DNA of 64,000 nt from Kiloniellaceae bacterium (GTDB lineage Bacteria; Pseudomonadota; Alphaproteobacteria; Kiloniellales; J153). Location: positions 36,596 to 100,595 of the forward strand of contig JAJFGL010000008.1 of NCBI GenBank assembly GCA_021776135.1, read 5' to 3'. A program made the translations under genes and the position numbers. The notes below the pieces were generated by a model. The model was not told where the DNA came from and did not search any database. It saw only the letters and a program-made list of their open reading frames with translations. This document shows, piece by piece, positions 28,675-39,510 of the stretch. Position 1 is the first letter of the stretch. Each line of letters begins with the position of its first letter.

Positions 28675-29840
28675 GGTTCCGCTGCCGGCAGCCGGATGGT
28701 GGCCACCGCCTGGGCGGCGATGCCCTCGCGCCGGCCGGTGAAACCGAGTTCCTCCGTGGTCGTGGCCTTGACGCTAATTCGATCCGGGCTGATCTCCAAA
28801 AGCTCGGCGACACGCGCGGTCATGGCGTCCCGGTAGGGGCCGATCTTCGGTCTTTCGCAGATCAGGGTGATGTCGGCGTGAACAATGGCGCCTTTTCGGG
28901 CGCGCGCCAGTTCCGCCGCGTGGCGCACGAAGAGGGCGGAGTCCGCGCCGCGCCATTGCGGGTCCGAGGGCGGAAAGCAATCGCCGATGTCGCCGGCGCC
29001 CAGGGCGCCTAGTAGGGCGTCGGTCAGGGCGTGCAGGCCCACGTCGGCATCCGAATGGCCCAGCAGGCTGGCGTCGTGCGGAACCGCGACGCCGCACAGC
29101 ATGACCCGGTCGCCGGGGCCGAAACGGTGGACGTCGAAACCCTGGCCGACCCGGGTCTCGAAGGCCGCGCCGCCGCTAAGCCAACGTTCGGCCCGCATCA
29201 AGTCCTCCTGGGTGGTGATTTTGAAATTCTCCGGCGCGCCCTTGACCAAGTGTACCGCGAGTCCGGCTTGTTCCGCGACCGCCGCGTCGTCGGTCAAGTT
29301 CCTGCCGCGCGCCGCCTCGTGGGCGGCCAGGATGGCGGTGAAGCCGAAACCCTGAGGCGTTTGCGCGCGCCACAAACCAGCGCGTTCCACCGTTGCCGCG
29401 ATGGTATCCCCCGCGCCGCCGCGTTTGAGGGTATCGATCACCGGTAAGGCAGCGATGGCGCCCGGCGCGTTATCCAGGCCGCGCAGAACCCGGTCTATGA
29501 CCGCGGCGCCGATCAAGGGGCGGGCGCCATCGTGAATCAAGACCCGCGCCGGGGCGCCCGGCGCCAAGGCCAGGAGGCCGTTGCGTACCGATTCTTGGCG
29601 GGTCGCGCCGCCGGCGATAGCGTCCGGCAATTCAAGCCCTTGGGATGCGGCGGCGTAAGCGTCCCCGTCGCCGGGGTGAATGACGGCCTGAACCGTATGG
29701 ATTCCGGGGTGGCGGCGAAAGGCCTCCAGCGCATGGCGCAGGACCGGCCGCCCCGCGAGGATGGCGTATTGCTTGGGAAGTGCCGCGCCAAACCGGCTGC
29801 CGCGTCCCGCCGCGACAACCAAGGCGACCGTGCCGGTCAT
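28671..29840 (-). CDS. ispDF: Bifunctional IspD/IspF isoprenoid enzyme
   Basis: Fusion of 2-C-methyl-D-erythritol 4-phosphate cytidylyltransferase (residues 1-225) and 2,4-cyclodiphosphate synthase (about 230-389) of the MEP pathway. Isp[25 protein letters not shown] and the arginine/lysine end. Isp[11 protein letters not shown] (metal ligands D and H), [14 protein letters not shown] and [13 protein letters not shown]. The fusion is characteristic of alpha- and epsilonproteobacteria. The start at 29840 has GAGG 8 nt upstream; the track ORF is longer. Confidence 0.96.
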   Translation of the reverse strand: MTGTVALVVAAGRGSRFGAALPKQYAILAGRPVLRHALEAFRRHPGIHTVQAVIHPGDGDAYAAASQGLELPDAIAGGATRQESVRNGLLALAPGAPARVLIHDGARPLIGAAVIDRVLRGLDNAPGAIAALPVIDTLKRGGAGDTIAATVERAGLWRAQTPQGFGFTAILAAHEAARGRNLTDDAAVAEQAGLAVHLVKGAPENFKITTQEDLMRAERWLSGGAAFETRVGQGFDVHRFGPGDRVMLCGVAVPHDASLLGHSDADVGLHALTDALLGALGAGDIGDCFPPSDPQWRGADSALFVRHAAELARARKGAIVHADITLICERPKIGPYRDAMTARVAELLEISPDRISVKATTTEELGFTGRREGIAAQAVATIRLPAAEP

Positions 29841-29939
29841 GGGGGATACCTCGAATCTTTGGACCGGGCGGAGCATAGTGTCATGGCGCGCTGGGCCAAG
29901 AGGGACTTTCCGCGCGCTCCTGTATGGATATAGTGCGGC

Positions 29940-30740
29940 ATGCCAAACGCCGTCCTGATGAGCCTATCGGCCCTGGCCGCCCTGATCCCGGCCACGGTCT
30001 GGTCGTTCAAGGGCGCCGCCGCGCACCGCGACGGGGTGTTTTGGGCGGTGGCGGCGGTGGCCGTGGCCGGACCGGCGGCGATCTGCGCGGTACAGCTATC
30101 CGGTCCCTGGCAAAGCGGTCTGTCCCTGGCTTTGTGGATGTCCATCGCGGTCAGCATGACGATCTTCATCGGCCTGTCGCTTGGGGCCCGCGAGGCTTGG
30201 CGCCTTATGCCCCTGGTGGCGCCCTACCTGCTGCTGCTCGGTATCCTGGCCACCCTGGGCAGCACCGCCGCGCCCGCCGCTCCCTTGGCCGCCGCTCCCG
30301 ATGCCTGGCTCATGCTGCATATAGCGGTTTCCCTATCGACCTATGGCTTATTTACTCTGGCGGCGGTTGCCGGGGCCGCGGTGTTGTTGCAGGAACGGGC
30401 GGTCAAACGTAAGCAGCCCAACGCCTTGACCCACCGCTTGCCCTCGGTCGTCGGCGCGTCGCGCCTTCAGGGCCAACTGCTCGCCGCCTCCGCCTTGGTT
30501 CTGGCGCTCGGCATTATCACCGGCATGGCGGAACAGTACCTGACCAGCGGGCAAGTCTTGGTCTTCGACCACAAGACTCTTCTGTCTATCCTCGCGTTTG
30601 CCGTGATCGGCTTGCTCCTGATCCTCCATGGCCGCAGCGGCCTGCGCGGGCAACATGCGGCGCGCCTTATCCTAGTCGCCTATTTGCTTTTGACCCTGGC
30701 TTATCCTGGGGTCAAGTTCGTCACCGGCATTCTGCTCTAA
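29940..30740 (+). CDS. CcsA/YpjD-like inner-membrane protein (cytochrome c assembly family)
   Basis: A 266-residue polytopic protein with about eight helices. [27 protein letters not shown] is the CcsA/HemX-type pattern with conserved His and Tyr. [12 protein letters not shown] and a late HGRSGLRG provide further histidines for haem. It lacks the tryptophan-rich WWD motif of full CcsA, as YpjD-type proteins do. Role unproven; a haem-related function is likely. It is divergent from ispDF and precedes dusB by 73 bp. Confidence 0.8.
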   Translation: MPNAVLMSLSALAALIPATVWSFKGAAAHRDGVFWAVAAVAVAGPAAICAVQLSGPWQSGLSLALWMSIAVSMTIFIGLSLGAREAWRLMPLVAPYLLLLGILATLGSTAAPAAPLAAAPDAWLMLHIAVSLSTYGLFTLAAVAGAAVLLQERAVKRKQPNALTHRLPSVVGASRLQGQLLAASALVLALGIITGMAEQYLTSGQVLVFDHKTLLSILAFAVIGLLLILHGRSGLRGQHAARLILVAYLLLTLAYPGVKFVTGILL

Positions 30741-30813
30741 AAGAGCTTTCTTTCGCCGCTTCGGCTCGGTAGAAACGCCTAGCAAATAGGCAACCGCATA
30801 TAGCGCTTAAATA

Positions 30814-31800
30814 ATGAGCATTTCCATCGGACCTCTGCGCCTGGACGCGCCGGTTATCCTGGCCCCTATGTCGGGCGTGACGGATGCGCCATTCCGCAGT
30901 GTTGTCAAAGGCTTGGGCGCCGGTCTTGTGGTGTCTGAGATGATCGCCAGCCAGGCCATGATCCGGCGCACGCGCGACTCCATCAAGCGGGCCCGGAATG
31001 AGGCCGAGGCCTATCCCTTGTCGGTTCAGCTTGCCGGTTGCGAGCCCGAGGTCATGGCCGAGGCGGCGCGCCTGTGCGCCGATCTTGGCGCCAAGGCGGT
31101 CGATATCAACTTCGGCTGCCCGGTCAAGAAAGTGGTGAATAAGGAGGCCGGCTCGGCCCTGATGCGGGATCTGCCCGCCGCCGCGCGCATTCTGGCCGCC
31201 ACCGTGGGGGCGGTTGAGTTGCCGGTGACCCTGAAGATGCGCACCGGTTGGGACACGGACAACCGCAACGCGCCGGAACTGGCCCGTATCGCCGAGGATT
31301 GCGGGATCCGCATGATCGCCGTCCATGGCCGCACCCGGTGTCAGCTTTACAAGGGCGCCGCCGATTGGGCCTTCGTGCGCCGGGTAAAGCAGGCCGTCGC
31401 CATACCGGTGATCGTCAATGGCGACATTAAGACCCTGGAAGGCGCGGCGCGGGCCCTGGACGACTCCGGCGCCGACGGCGTGATGATCGGGCGCGGCACC
31501 TACGGTCGGCCCTGGTTCCCGCGCCAGGTCATGGCCTTTCTCGCCCGGGGCGCGCGCTTGCCGGACCCGGCCCCGGCGGCGCAGCTCGACATCGTCTTGG
31601 ATCATTACGAGGCCATGCTGGCGGAACATGGCACAAGGCGCGGCCTGCGTATCGCGCGCAAGCATCTTGCCTGGTACACCAAGGGCTTACCAGGCGGGGC
31701 TGAGTTTCGGGATCGCTTGAACCGGCTGGAGAACCCGGCCGCGGTCAAGACCGCCTTGCGGGACCTCTATGGTCCGCAATTGGCCCTGGCGGCGGCCTGA
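30814..31800 (+). CDS. dusB: tRNA-dihydrouridine synthase B (NifR3)
   Basis: FMN-dependent reduction of uridine in tRNA. 328 residues with [14 protein letters not shown] at the start, the active-site cysteine in [31 protein letters not shown] and [13 protein letters not shown]. No clear Shine-Dalgarno precedes the ATG at 30814. dusB (historically nifR3) heads the ntr operon in alphaproteobacteria, and here its TGA overlaps the ntrB ATG by one base. Confidence 0.95.
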   Translation: MSISIGPLRLDAPVILAPMSGVTDAPFRSVVKGLGAGLVVSEMIASQAMIRRTRDSIKRARNEAEAYPLSVQLAGCEPEVMAEAARLCADLGAKAVDINFGCPVKKVVNKEAGSALMRDLPAAARILAATVGAVELPVTLKMRTGWDTDNRNAPELARIAEDCGIRMIAVHGRTRCQLYKGAADWAFVRRVKQAVAIPVIVNGDIKTLEGAARALDDSGADGVMIGRGTYGRPWFPRQVMAFLARGARLPDPAPAAQLDIVLDHYEAMLAEHGTRRGLRIARKHLAWYTKGLPGGAEFRDRLNRLENPAAVKTALRDLYGPQLALAAA

Positions 31801-32885
31801 TGGCCGATCCCGCGGCAATCCTTAGCGCCCTGCCGGACCCGGTGATCGTGATCGACGGCGAAAATGCCATCGCCCATGCCAATCCGGCGGCGGAGCAGTT
31901 CTTTCACGCCAGCTTGGCGGCCTTGGCCGGGCGCCGCCTGGACGCCTTGCTGCCGTCCGATGGGCCGGTTCAAGGCTTGGTGGCCCAGGTTCGGCGCGCC
32001 GGCCAGTCGGTCACGCAATACGGCGTCGCCATCGAATCGCCGCGTATCGGCACCCACCTCGTCACCCTCGGCGTGTCGGGGTTCCGGTGCCCACAAGATG
32101 GCGAGGAAGCCATCGTGGTATCGATCCACGAGCATTCCATGGCGCGTAAGATCGACAGCCAGTTGACCCACCGCAAGGCCGCCCGGTCCATAACGGCGAT
32201 GTCGGCGATGCTGGCCCACGAGATCAAGAATCCGCTTTCCGGCATCCGCGGCGCGGCGCAATTGCTGGAGCAGGGGGCCGAGGCCCCGGACCGGGAACTG
32301 ACCCAGCTTATTTGTGGCGAGACCGACCGCATCGTCGCCCTGGTGGACCGCATGGAAATGTTTTCCGACGACCGGCCCCTGGTCCGCGAGGCGGTCAATA
32401 TCCACGAGGTTCTGGACCATGTCAGGCGCTTGGCGTTAAGCGGCTTCGCGGCCCACGTCAGTTTCAAGGAAAACTACGATCCTTCTCTGCCGGCGGTTTT
32501 CGGAAACCGCGATTTACTGATCCAGGCGTTCCTCAACCTGGTCAAGAACGCAGCCGAAGCGGTTCCCGGCCTGGGAGGAGAGATCGTGCTCTCGACCGCC
32601 TACCGCCAGGGTATGCGCCTGGCGGCGCCGGGCCAGGACACGCGGGTCGAGCTGCCGCTGTGTATCGGCCTGCAAGACAACGGCTCCGGTATTCCCGAGG
32701 ATTTGAAGGCTCATCTCTTCGAAGCCTTCGTGACCGGAAAGCCCGGCGGCAAGGGTCTTGGGTTGGCCCTGGTGGCCAAGGTCGTGGGCGACCACGGCGG
32801 CGCGATCGAGATCGATAGCGTGCCCAGGCGCACCAAGGTACGCATAATGTTACCCATGGCGCCAAGCGGGAGTAATGGCCCATGA
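31800..32885 (+). CDS. ntrB: Nitrogen-regulation sensor kinase NtrB
   Basis: Cytoplasmic kinase/phosphatase for NtrC, normally controlled by PII protein. 361 residues: PAS domain (about 1-115), dimerisation helix with phospho-acceptor H140 in [15 protein letters not shown], and HATPase with N-box ([10 protein letters not shown]), G1 (DNGSGIPE) and G2 ([15 protein letters not shown]). It overlaps dusB by one base and ntrC by four. Confidence 0.95.
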   Translation: MADPAAILSALPDPVIVIDGENAIAHANPAAEQFFHASLAALAGRRLDALLPSDGPVQGLVAQVRRAGQSVTQYGVAIESPRIGTHLVTLGVSGFRCPQDGEEAIVVSIHEHSMARKIDSQLTHRKAARSITAMSAMLAHEIKNPLSGIRGAAQLLEQGAEAPDRELTQLICGETDRIVALVDRMEMFSDDRPLVREAVNIHEVLDHVRRLALSGFAAHVSFKENYDPSLPAVFGNRDLLIQAFLNLVKNAAEAVPGLGGEIVLSTAYRQGMRLAAPGQDTRVELPLCIGLQDNGSGIPEDLKAHLFEAFVTGKPGGKGLGLALVAKVVGDHGGAIEIDSVPRRTKVRIMLPMAPSGSNGP

Positions 32886-34324
32886 CCGGCGAGACGATCC
32901 TGGTGGCCGACGACGACCGGGCGATACGCACGGTCTTGAGCCAGGCCCTGGGCCGGGAGGGCTACGATGTGCGGACCACGGGCACGGCGGCGGGCCTGTG
33001 GAAGTGGATCGAGGCGGGCGAGGGAGATCTGGTCATCACCGATGTGGTCATGCCCGACGCGGATGGCCTGGACCTGCTGCCCCGCATTACCAAGCTGCGG
33101 CCCTCCTTGCGGGTCATCGTCATGAGCGCCCGCAGCACGCTTTTAACGGCGGTCAAGGCGACTGAACGCGGCGCCTTCGAATACCTGCCCAAGCCCTTCG
33201 ACTTGCGTGAGCTGGTGGCGGCCGTTGGCCGAGCGCTGTCGGAGCCCGCGGCGCGGGCGGCGGGCGCGGAGGCCGGCCAACAAGAAGGGGAGGAGGTCGA
33301 ACTGCCGCTCATCGGCCGCTCCCCGGCCATGCAGGAGATATACCGGACCCTGGCCCGGCTCATGGCGACCGATCTGACGGTTACGATCTACGGCGAATCC
33401 GGGACCGGCAAGGAATTGGCGGCGCGCGCCCTCCATGACTACGGCCGCCGCCGCCACGGTCCCTTCGTCGCCATCAACATGGCCGCGATCCCGCGCGAGT
33501 TGATCGAAAGCGAGCTTTTCGGCCATGAGCGGGGGGCCTTTACCGGGGCGGCGTCGCGCACCGCCGGGCGCTTCGAACAAGCCGCCGGGGGGACCTTGTT
33601 CCTGGATGAAATCGGCGACATGCCGCTTGAGGCCCAGACCCGTTTGCTGCGGGTCTTGCAGGAGGGCGAATACAACCGGGTCGGGGGCCAAGTGGCCTTG
33701 CGGGCCGACGCCCGGATCGTGGTCGCGACCCACCGGGATTTGCGCAGCCTGGTCCGCCAAGGCTTGTTCCGGGAGGATCTGTTTTACCGGCTGAATGTGG
33801 TGCCGCTGCGTCTGCCGCCCCTGCGCGAGCGGGCCGGGGACGTGCCCGAACTGGTTCGGCATTTCCTTATCCAGGCCGAGGCCGAGGGCTTGCCCCGCAA
33901 ATCTCTCGACGGCGCGGCGGTCGAGGTTCTCAAGGCCCAGCGCTGGCCAGGAAACGTGCGCGAGTTGGAGAATCTGATACGCCGCCTGGCGGCGCTCTAT
34001 AGCCAGGACACCATCGGCGCCGAAACCGTCCGGGCCGAGTTGGCGGAAGCCCCGGCCGGCGCCGGGGGACCGGCGGAGGAAAGCTTGTCGGTGGCGGTCG
34101 AGCGCCACATGAGCAGTTATTTTCATGGGCACGGGGACAGTTTGCCGGCCCCCGGCCTCTATGACCGGGTGCTGCGGGAGGTCGAGCGGCCGCTGATCGA
34201 TTTGACCTTGGCCGCGACCCGTGGCAATCAGATTCAGGCCGCCCGCTTGCTGGGTTTGAACCGGAATACCCTGCGAAAAAAAATACGAGACCTGGACATT
34301 CTGGTGATTCGCGGACTTAAATAG
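32882..34324 (+). CDS. ntrC: Nitrogen-regulation response regulator NtrC
   Basis: Sigma-54 activator of nitrogen-scavenging genes, 480 residues. Receiver domain with D54 in [15 protein letters not shown]+ domain from about 140, with Walker A GESGTGKE, the sigma-54 contact loop GAFTGA, Walker [12 protein letters not shown] and the sensor arginine region [15 protein letters not shown] Fis-type helix-turn-helix sits at the C terminus ([19 protein letters not shown]). Overlaps ntrB by 4 bp. Confidence 0.96.
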   Translation: MTGETILVADDDRAIRTVLSQALGREGYDVRTTGTAAGLWKWIEAGEGDLVITDVVMPDADGLDLLPRITKLRPSLRVIVMSARSTLLTAVKATERGAFEYLPKPFDLRELVAAVGRALSEPAARAAGAEAGQQEGEEVELPLIGRSPAMQEIYRTLARLMATDLTVTIYGESGTGKELAARALHDYGRRRHGPFVAINMAAIPRELIESELFGHERGAFTGAASRTAGRFEQAAGGTLFLDEIGDMPLEAQTRLLRVLQEGEYNRVGGQVALRADARIVVATHRDLRSLVRQGLFREDLFYRLNVVPLRLPPLRERAGDVPELVRHFLIQAEAEGLPRKSLDGAAVEVLKAQRWPGNVRELENLIRRLAALYSQDTIGAETVRAELAEAPAGAGGPAEESLSVAVERHMSSYFHGHGDSLPAPGLYDRVLREVERPLIDLTLAATRGNQIQAARLLGLNRNTLRKKIRDLDILVIRGLK

Positions 34325-34386
34325 GCTGTGGCATAATTACAACAGACGACGGGGTGGCGCTTAGGGATCTAAGCGGCGGTCTAAAT

Positions 34387-36699
34387 ATGACACAAACGAT
34401 CGAAACCGCTGAGCGCACCTCCGAGCGGGCTGCCAAGGAAACGCCCGAAACGCCGGGTATTCTGGCGCGCCTGGTCGCCTGGGCGCATCGTTCCGGTCTG
34501 GAGCGAAAGCTTGCCATCGCCTTCCTGGCCGGCGGCGCCGTCTCCGGCACCGCCACGCTCATGGCCATGACCGGCAATTTCGCGGTCGCCGCCGATCCCC
34601 GCTCGTTGCTTCTACTGCTCAACCTGGATCTGATACTTCTCCTTGGTTTGGGGGCCTTGGTCGCGCGCCGGCTGGTGATTCTTTGGGCCGAACGCAAGAA
34701 AGGCCTGGCCGGATCCCAGCTGCATACCCGCTTGGTCGCGCTCTTCAGCCTGGTCGCGGTGACGCCGACCGTCGTGGTCGTGGTGTTCTCGTTCCTGTTA
34801 TTCGATTTCGGCTTGCAAGGTTGGTTCAGCGAGCGGGTGCGCACGGCCATCGAAGCCTCCACGGCGGTGGCGCGCTCCTACCTGGAGGAACACAAGAACA
34901 CCATCCGCTCGGACGCCTTGGCGATTTCACAGGATTTGAACCGGCTCGGCGTTTCTTTGGCCCTCAATCCAGCGCGTTTCAGCCGCGTTCTCGCGAACCA
35001 GGTGGGCGAGCGGTCCTTGACGGAAGCCACGGTTTTCGATCGCTCCGGACGGGTGATTGGACGGGCTGGATATAGCCTGATGCTCGATTTCGACCCCGAG
35101 GTGCCGGACTGGGCCATGAACCGCGCGAACGCGGGGGAAGTGGTGGTCCTGACGACAGATGCCGACGACCGGGTCCGCGCCCTGTTGCGCCTGCAAGGTT
35201 TCACTAATACCTACCTATTCGTCGGCCGCTTGGTCGATCCCCAGGTCTTGGCCCATATCGACCGGACCAACAACGCGGCCCTGTTGTATCAGGAGTTGGA
35301 GGGCAAGCGCTCCGACCTCCAGATTACCTTCGCGCTAATTTTCGCTGTCGTGGCGCTTCTGGTTTTGTTGGCCGCCGTCTGGGTCGGTCTCGCCTTCGCC
35401 AATCAACTGTCCCGGCCGATCGCCCAATTGATCGATGCGTCGGCCCGGGTCGGCGCCGGCGACTTAAACGTGCGGCTCCAGGATTTCGACGGCGCGGCGG
35501 AAGTCGGTTCCCTGGCCCGCGCCTTTAACAGCATGACCGGCGAGCTTGGGAGCCAACGTCACGAACTGCTGGAGACGAACCGCGAGCTCGACAACCGGAC
35601 GCGCTTTATCGAGGCCGTTCTGGGGGGCGTGTCGGCGGGGGTTATCGGCATGGACAGCCGCGGCGAGATTACCCTGCTCAATATTTCGGCCTGCAAGCTA
35701 TTATCCATCGAGGCGGACAGCCTGATCGGTAAAACCCTGGACGACGCCTTGCCTGAAATGGCAAGGCTCCTGAAAAACGCGGCGCGCCGGCCGGGCCGGG
35801 TGGCCGAAAATACCGTCAAACTGAATCGGGACGGCGGCAGCGAACGTCATTTCCTGGTTAGGATCGTGGCCGAGTACGACGAAACCGCGATCATCGGCTT
35901 CGTCGCGACCTTCGACGACGTGACGGAACTGCTTTCGGCCCAGCGTAAGGCGGCTTGGGCCGATGTGGCGCGCCGGATCGCGCACGAGATCAAGAATCCG
36001 CTGACTCCGATCCAGTTGTCGGCGGAGCGGCTGAAGCGCAAATACCTGGATGAGATAAAGAGCGACCCAAAAACCTTTCAGACCTGTACCGACATCATCA
36101 TCCGGCAAGTTGGCGATATCGGCCGCATGGTCGATGAATTCTCGTCTTTCGCGCGCATGCCCGCACCGGTCATCGCCGAGGAGAACCTGCAAGACATGCT
36201 GGACCAGGCGCTGTTCCTGCAAAGGAGCGCCCATCCGGAGATCGCCTTCACGGTGGAAGCGCCAAGCGACGCCTTCACCTTGGCCTGCGACCGCGAACAG
36301 TTCGGGCGGGCGATCACCAACTTGCTTCAGAACGCCTGCGACGCCATAGGACGCCGGCCGGCGCCGGCTAGCGGCGTCATGCCGCCCGGCGTGGTCACCA
36401 TCCGGATTGCCCAGGAAGGCCGCGAGCGGGTGCTCGAGATCGGCGACAACGGTGTCGGCCTGCCGGTCAAGGAACGCAGCCGCCTTACCGAGCCTTATGT
36501 GACCACCCGGGAGGAGGGGACCGGCCTCGGCCTCGCCATCGTCAAGAAGATCTTGGAGGACCACGGCGGCAGTCTGCGGCTATCCGACCGGCCCGGCGGC
36601 GGCGCCTTGGCGACCATGGTCCTGCCGCGCGCGGCCAAGCCGGACATCGGGGCCGTGAAGCCGGACTCGCATCCAAAGGCGGTGTCCCATGGCGCGTGA
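34387..36699 (+). CDS. ntrY: Membrane sensor kinase NtrY
   Basis: Partner of NtrX, linked to nitrogen and redox/respiratory control in alphaproteobacteria. 770 residues from MTQTIETAERTSERA (the track's GTG adds eleven; neither start has a clear ribosome site). Three N-terminal helices lie near residues 40-135, a periplasmic sensor region follows, then a fourth helix (about 315-340), HAMP (LSRPIAQLIDAS), PAS, H533 in [20 protein letters not shown], and HATPase with NLLQNACDAIG, DNGVGLP and EGTGLGLAIVKK. It overlaps ntrX by 11 bp. Confidence 0.95.
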   Translation: MTQTIETAERTSERAAKETPETPGILARLVAWAHRSGLERKLAIAFLAGGAVSGTATLMAMTGNFAVAADPRSLLLLLNLDLILLLGLGALVARRLVILWAERKKGLAGSQLHTRLVALFSLVAVTPTVVVVVFSFLLFDFGLQGWFSERVRTAIEASTAVARSYLEEHKNTIRSDALAISQDLNRLGVSLALNPARFSRVLANQVGERSLTEATVFDRSGRVIGRAGYSLMLDFDPEVPDWAMNRANAGEVVVLTTDADDRVRALLRLQGFTNTYLFVGRLVDPQVLAHIDRTNNAALLYQELEGKRSDLQITFALIFAVVALLVLLAAVWVGLAFANQLSRPIAQLIDASARVGAGDLNVRLQDFDGAAEVGSLARAFNSMTGELGSQRHELLETNRELDNRTRFIEAVLGGVSAGVIGMDSRGEITLLNISACKLLSIEADSLIGKTLDDALPEMARLLKNAARRPGRVAENTVKLNRDGGSERHFLVRIVAEYDETAIIGFVATFDDVTELLSAQRKAAWADVARRIAHEIKNPLTPIQLSAERLKRKYLDEIKSDPKTFQTCTDIIIRQVGDIGRMVDEFSSFARMPAPVIAEENLQDMLDQALFLQRSAHPEIAFTVEAPSDAFTLACDREQFGRAITNLLQNACDAIGRRPAPASGVMPPGVVTIRIAQEGRERVLEIGDNGVGLPVKERSRLTEPYVTTREEGTGLGLAIVKKILEDHGGSLRLSDRPGGGALATMVLPRAAKPDIGAVKPDSHPKAVSHGA

Positions 36700-38080
36700 T
36701 ATTCTGATCGTCGACGACGAGGCCGATATCCGCATGCTGATCGGCGGGGTTCTGAACGACGAGGGTTATGCGACCCGCGAAGCCGCCGACAGCGACGCCG
36801 CCTTGGCGGCCTTCGCGACCCGGCGCCCGAGTTTGATAATCCTCGATATCTGGTTGCATAACAGCCGCCTTGACGGCCTGGAACTGCTGAAGGTCATCCG
36901 GCGCGACGATCCGGCGATCCCGGTCGTGATCATCAGCGGCCACGGGACCATCGAAACCGCGGTCGCCGCGATTAAGATGGGCGCCTACGATTTTATCGAA
37001 AAACCCTTCAAGGCGGACCGCTTGACCCACGTCGTCGAACGCGCGGTCGAAGCCTCGCAGCTACGCCGGGAAAACGAGGAACTTCGCCTTCGCGCCGGAA
37101 CGGAAACTGAATTGATCGGCCACTCCAACGCCGCCAGGCTGCTACGCCAGGCCATCGATAAGGTGGCGCCGACGGGCAGCCGCGTACTTATTACCGGCCC
37201 CGCCGGAGTCGGCAAGGAGGTGGTCGCGCGCATTCTGCATGGCAAGTCGCGGCGCGCGAACGGCCATTTCGTGGTCTTGAACTGCGCGACCATGCACCGC
37301 GACGATTTGGACCGTGCCTTGTTCGGTTGCGAAACCGGCGTCGAGGGCCACGGATCCCTGGGCCGGGCCGGGCTCCTTGAACGCGCCCACGGCGGCACGC
37401 TTCTTTTGGACGAGGTGGCCGACCTGCCCCTTGAAACCCAGGCTAAAATCGTTCGGGTGCTGCAGGAAAATACCTTCGCGCGTATTGGCGGCGAAGACGT
37501 CGTCGAGGTCGATGTCCGGATAATCGCCTCGACCAGCCGCGATTTGCCGGCGCTGATTGGCGCCGAGCGTTTCCGGGAGGATTTGTACTATCGCTTGAAC
37601 GTCGTGCCCCTGCCGGTCGCCCCCCTGGCCAAGCGGCGCGAGGATATCCCCGACTTGGTCAAGCATTTCATGAACCGGGCCGCCGATGTCGCCGGCTTGC
37701 CGCCCCGGCGAATCACGGCCGATGCCATGGCCACGCTCCAGGCCTACGATTGGCCCGGCAGCGTGCGCCAGCTACGCAATATCATCGATTGGATCCTCAT
37801 CATGGCCCCGGGCGAAGCGGACAACGCGGTTGACGCGGCCATGCTGCCGCCCGATATCGGGGCCATATCGCCATCTTTCGTGCGCGGCGAGGCGGGGGCC
37901 GAGATGATGTCCTTGCCGTTGCGCGAAGCGCGGGGCATCTTCGAGCGCCGTTACCTGGAGGCGCAGGTTATGCGTTTCGACGGTAATATTTCCAAAACCG
38001 CGATCTTTGTCGGCATGGAACGCTCCGCCCTGCACCGCAAATTACGCTCCCTCGGTATCAACGCACCGGATCGGCCCTAA
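36689..38080 (+). CDS. ntrX: Response regulator NtrX
   Basis: 463-residue regulator with receiver (D53 in IILDIWLHNSRLDG), AAA+ domain and C-terminal Fis-like helix-turn-helix (KTAIFVGMERSALHRKLRSL). Walker A reads GPAGVGKE and Walker B GGTLLLDEVAD. The sigma-54 contact loop GAFTGA of NtrC is absent; the corresponding segment is ALFGCETGVEGHGSLGRAG. Alphaproteobacterial NtrX generally lacks GAFTGA and works without sigma-54, so this is expected. It precedes trkA by 26 bp. Confidence 0.94.
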   Translation: MARDILIVDDEADIRMLIGGVLNDEGYATREAADSDAALAAFATRRPSLIILDIWLHNSRLDGLELLKVIRRDDPAIPVVIISGHGTIETAVAAIKMGAYDFIEKPFKADRLTHVVERAVEASQLRRENEELRLRAGTETELIGHSNAARLLRQAIDKVAPTGSRVLITGPAGVGKEVVARILHGKSRRANGHFVVLNCATMHRDDLDRALFGCETGVEGHGSLGRAGLLERAHGGTLLLDEVADLPLETQAKIVRVLQENTFARIGGEDVVEVDVRIIASTSRDLPALIGAERFREDLYYRLNVVPLPVAPLAKRREDIPDLVKHFMNRAADVAGLPPRRITADAMATLQAYDWPGSVRQLRNIIDWILIMAPGEADNAVDAAMLPPDIGAISPSFVRGEAGAEMMSLPLREARGIFERRYLEAQVMRFDGNISKTAIFVGMERSALHRKLRSLGINAPDRP

Positions 38081-38106
38081 GTCTTACTATCCACTAGGAA
38101 ATCTTC

Positions 38107-39483
38107 ATGCAGGTCATCATCTGCGGCGCCGGCCAGGTCGGTTACAATATCGCCCGGTATCTTTCCGGCGAGGATGCGGATATCACCGTCATCGATCAGT
38201 CGCGGGAATTGATCGCCAAGATCACGGAATCTCTCGATGTGAAGGGGATGGTGGGCTTCGCCTCGCATCCAGATGTCCTGGAGCAGGCCGATGCCGCCAA
38301 CGCGGACATGGTGATCGCGGTGACCTATGCCGATGAGGTCAACATGGTGGCCTGCCAGGTTTGCCACTCCATTTTCGAAGTGCCGACCAAGATCGCGCGG
38401 GTGCGCAACCAAAGCTATTTAAGCGACATGTGGTCGGATCTGTTCAGCCGCGATCACATGCCCATCGACGTGATCATCTCGCCCGAGTTGGAAGTCGCAA
38501 AGGCAATCGAACGGCGGCTGCAAATACCCGGCGCCTTCGACGTGCATCCGCTCGCCAACGGCAAGGTTTCCATGATCGGTGTGCATTGCACGGAGGAGAC
38601 GCCGATTCTGAACACGCCACTGCGCCAATTGACGGCGCTGTTCCCGGAACTCCACATCGTTATCGTCGGAATTTGGCGCGACGGTCAAGGTTTCGTCCCC
38701 AAGCCGGAGGACGAACTGAGGGCCGGGGACGATGTTTACTTCGTCGCCGAGACCAGCCATCTGGCGCGCGCCATGTCCTCCTTCGGTCACGAGGAACAGG
38801 AGGCGCGGCGCGTCATCATCATCGGCGGCGGGAATATCGGCTTCAATTTAGCGACCGCGGTGGAAAAATCGCATCCCCATGTGAGCATGAAGATCATCGA
38901 GGTCAGCAAGGAACGGGCGGAGATCGTGGCGCAGTCCCTGGAACGGGCGATCGTCATTCACGGCGACGCCTTGGACACCGAAATTCTCGAGGAAGCCGGC
39001 GCCGCGACGGCGGATACGGTGGTCGCCATTTCCAATGACGACGAGGTCAATATCCTGACGTCGCTGTTGGCCAAGTCTTACGGGTGCCAGCGCGCCGTGA
39101 CTCTGATCAACAAGGCGTCCTACGGGCTCCTAGTCGGCCCCCTGGGAATCGACACGGTGGTCAGCCCGCGCGCCATTACCGTCTCCACGATACTGCAGCA
39201 TGTGCGCCGGGGCCGTATCCGCTCGGTCCATTCGATCAACGAAGGCTTCGGGGAAGTTATCGAGGCCGAGGCCCTGGAGACTTCCAGCCTGGTCGGGGTG
39301 CCGATACGCGACGCGGACTTGCCCGAAGGGGTGCTGGTCGGCGCCATCGTGCGCGAGGACGAGGTTATCATCCCGCGCGGCGATACCGTGGTTCAGGCCA
39401 ACGATCTGGTCATCATTTTCGCCGCCACCGCCGCGGTGAAAAAAATCGAGAAGATTTTCGCCGTCAAACTGGAATTTTTCTAA
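38107..39483 (+). CDS. trkA: Trk potassium uptake regulatory subunit TrkA
   Basis: Peripheral NAD(H)-binding subunit of the Trk K+ channel. 458 residues made of two RCK_N/RCK_C pairs: the first Rossmann motif MQVIICGAGQVGYNIARYL at the start and a second RVIIIGGGNIGFNLA near residue 235. The membrane partner TrkH is not in the window. The position after ntrX is standard in alphaproteobacteria. Confidence 0.95.
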   Translation: MQVIICGAGQVGYNIARYLSGEDADITVIDQSRELIAKITESLDVKGMVGFASHPDVLEQADAANADMVIAVTYADEVNMVACQVCHSIFEVPTKIARVRNQSYLSDMWSDLFSRDHMPIDVIISPELEVAKAIERRLQIPGAFDVHPLANGKVSMIGVHCTEETPILNTPLRQLTALFPELHIVIVGIWRDGQGFVPKPEDELRAGDDVYFVAETSHLARAMSSFGHEEQEARRVIIIGGGNIGFNLATAVEKSHPHVSMKIIEVSKERAEIVAQSLERAIVIHGDALDTEILEEAGAATADTVVAISNDDEVNILTSLLAKSYGCQRAVTLINKASYGLLVGPLGIDTVVSPRAITVSTILQHVRRGRIRSVHSINEGFGEVIEAEALETSSLVGVPIRDADLPEGVLVGAIVREDEVIIPRGDTVVQANDLVIIFAATAAVKKIEKIFAVKLEFF

Positions 39484-39510
39484 CCCGGTCTTGGGGAGAC
39501 ATAGAGAAAC

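Noticed and set aside
36689-38080. NtrX without GAFTGA as a possibly defective sigma-54 activator
   Set aside because: Loss of GAFTGA is normal for alphaproteobacterial NtrX; not a defect or novelty.
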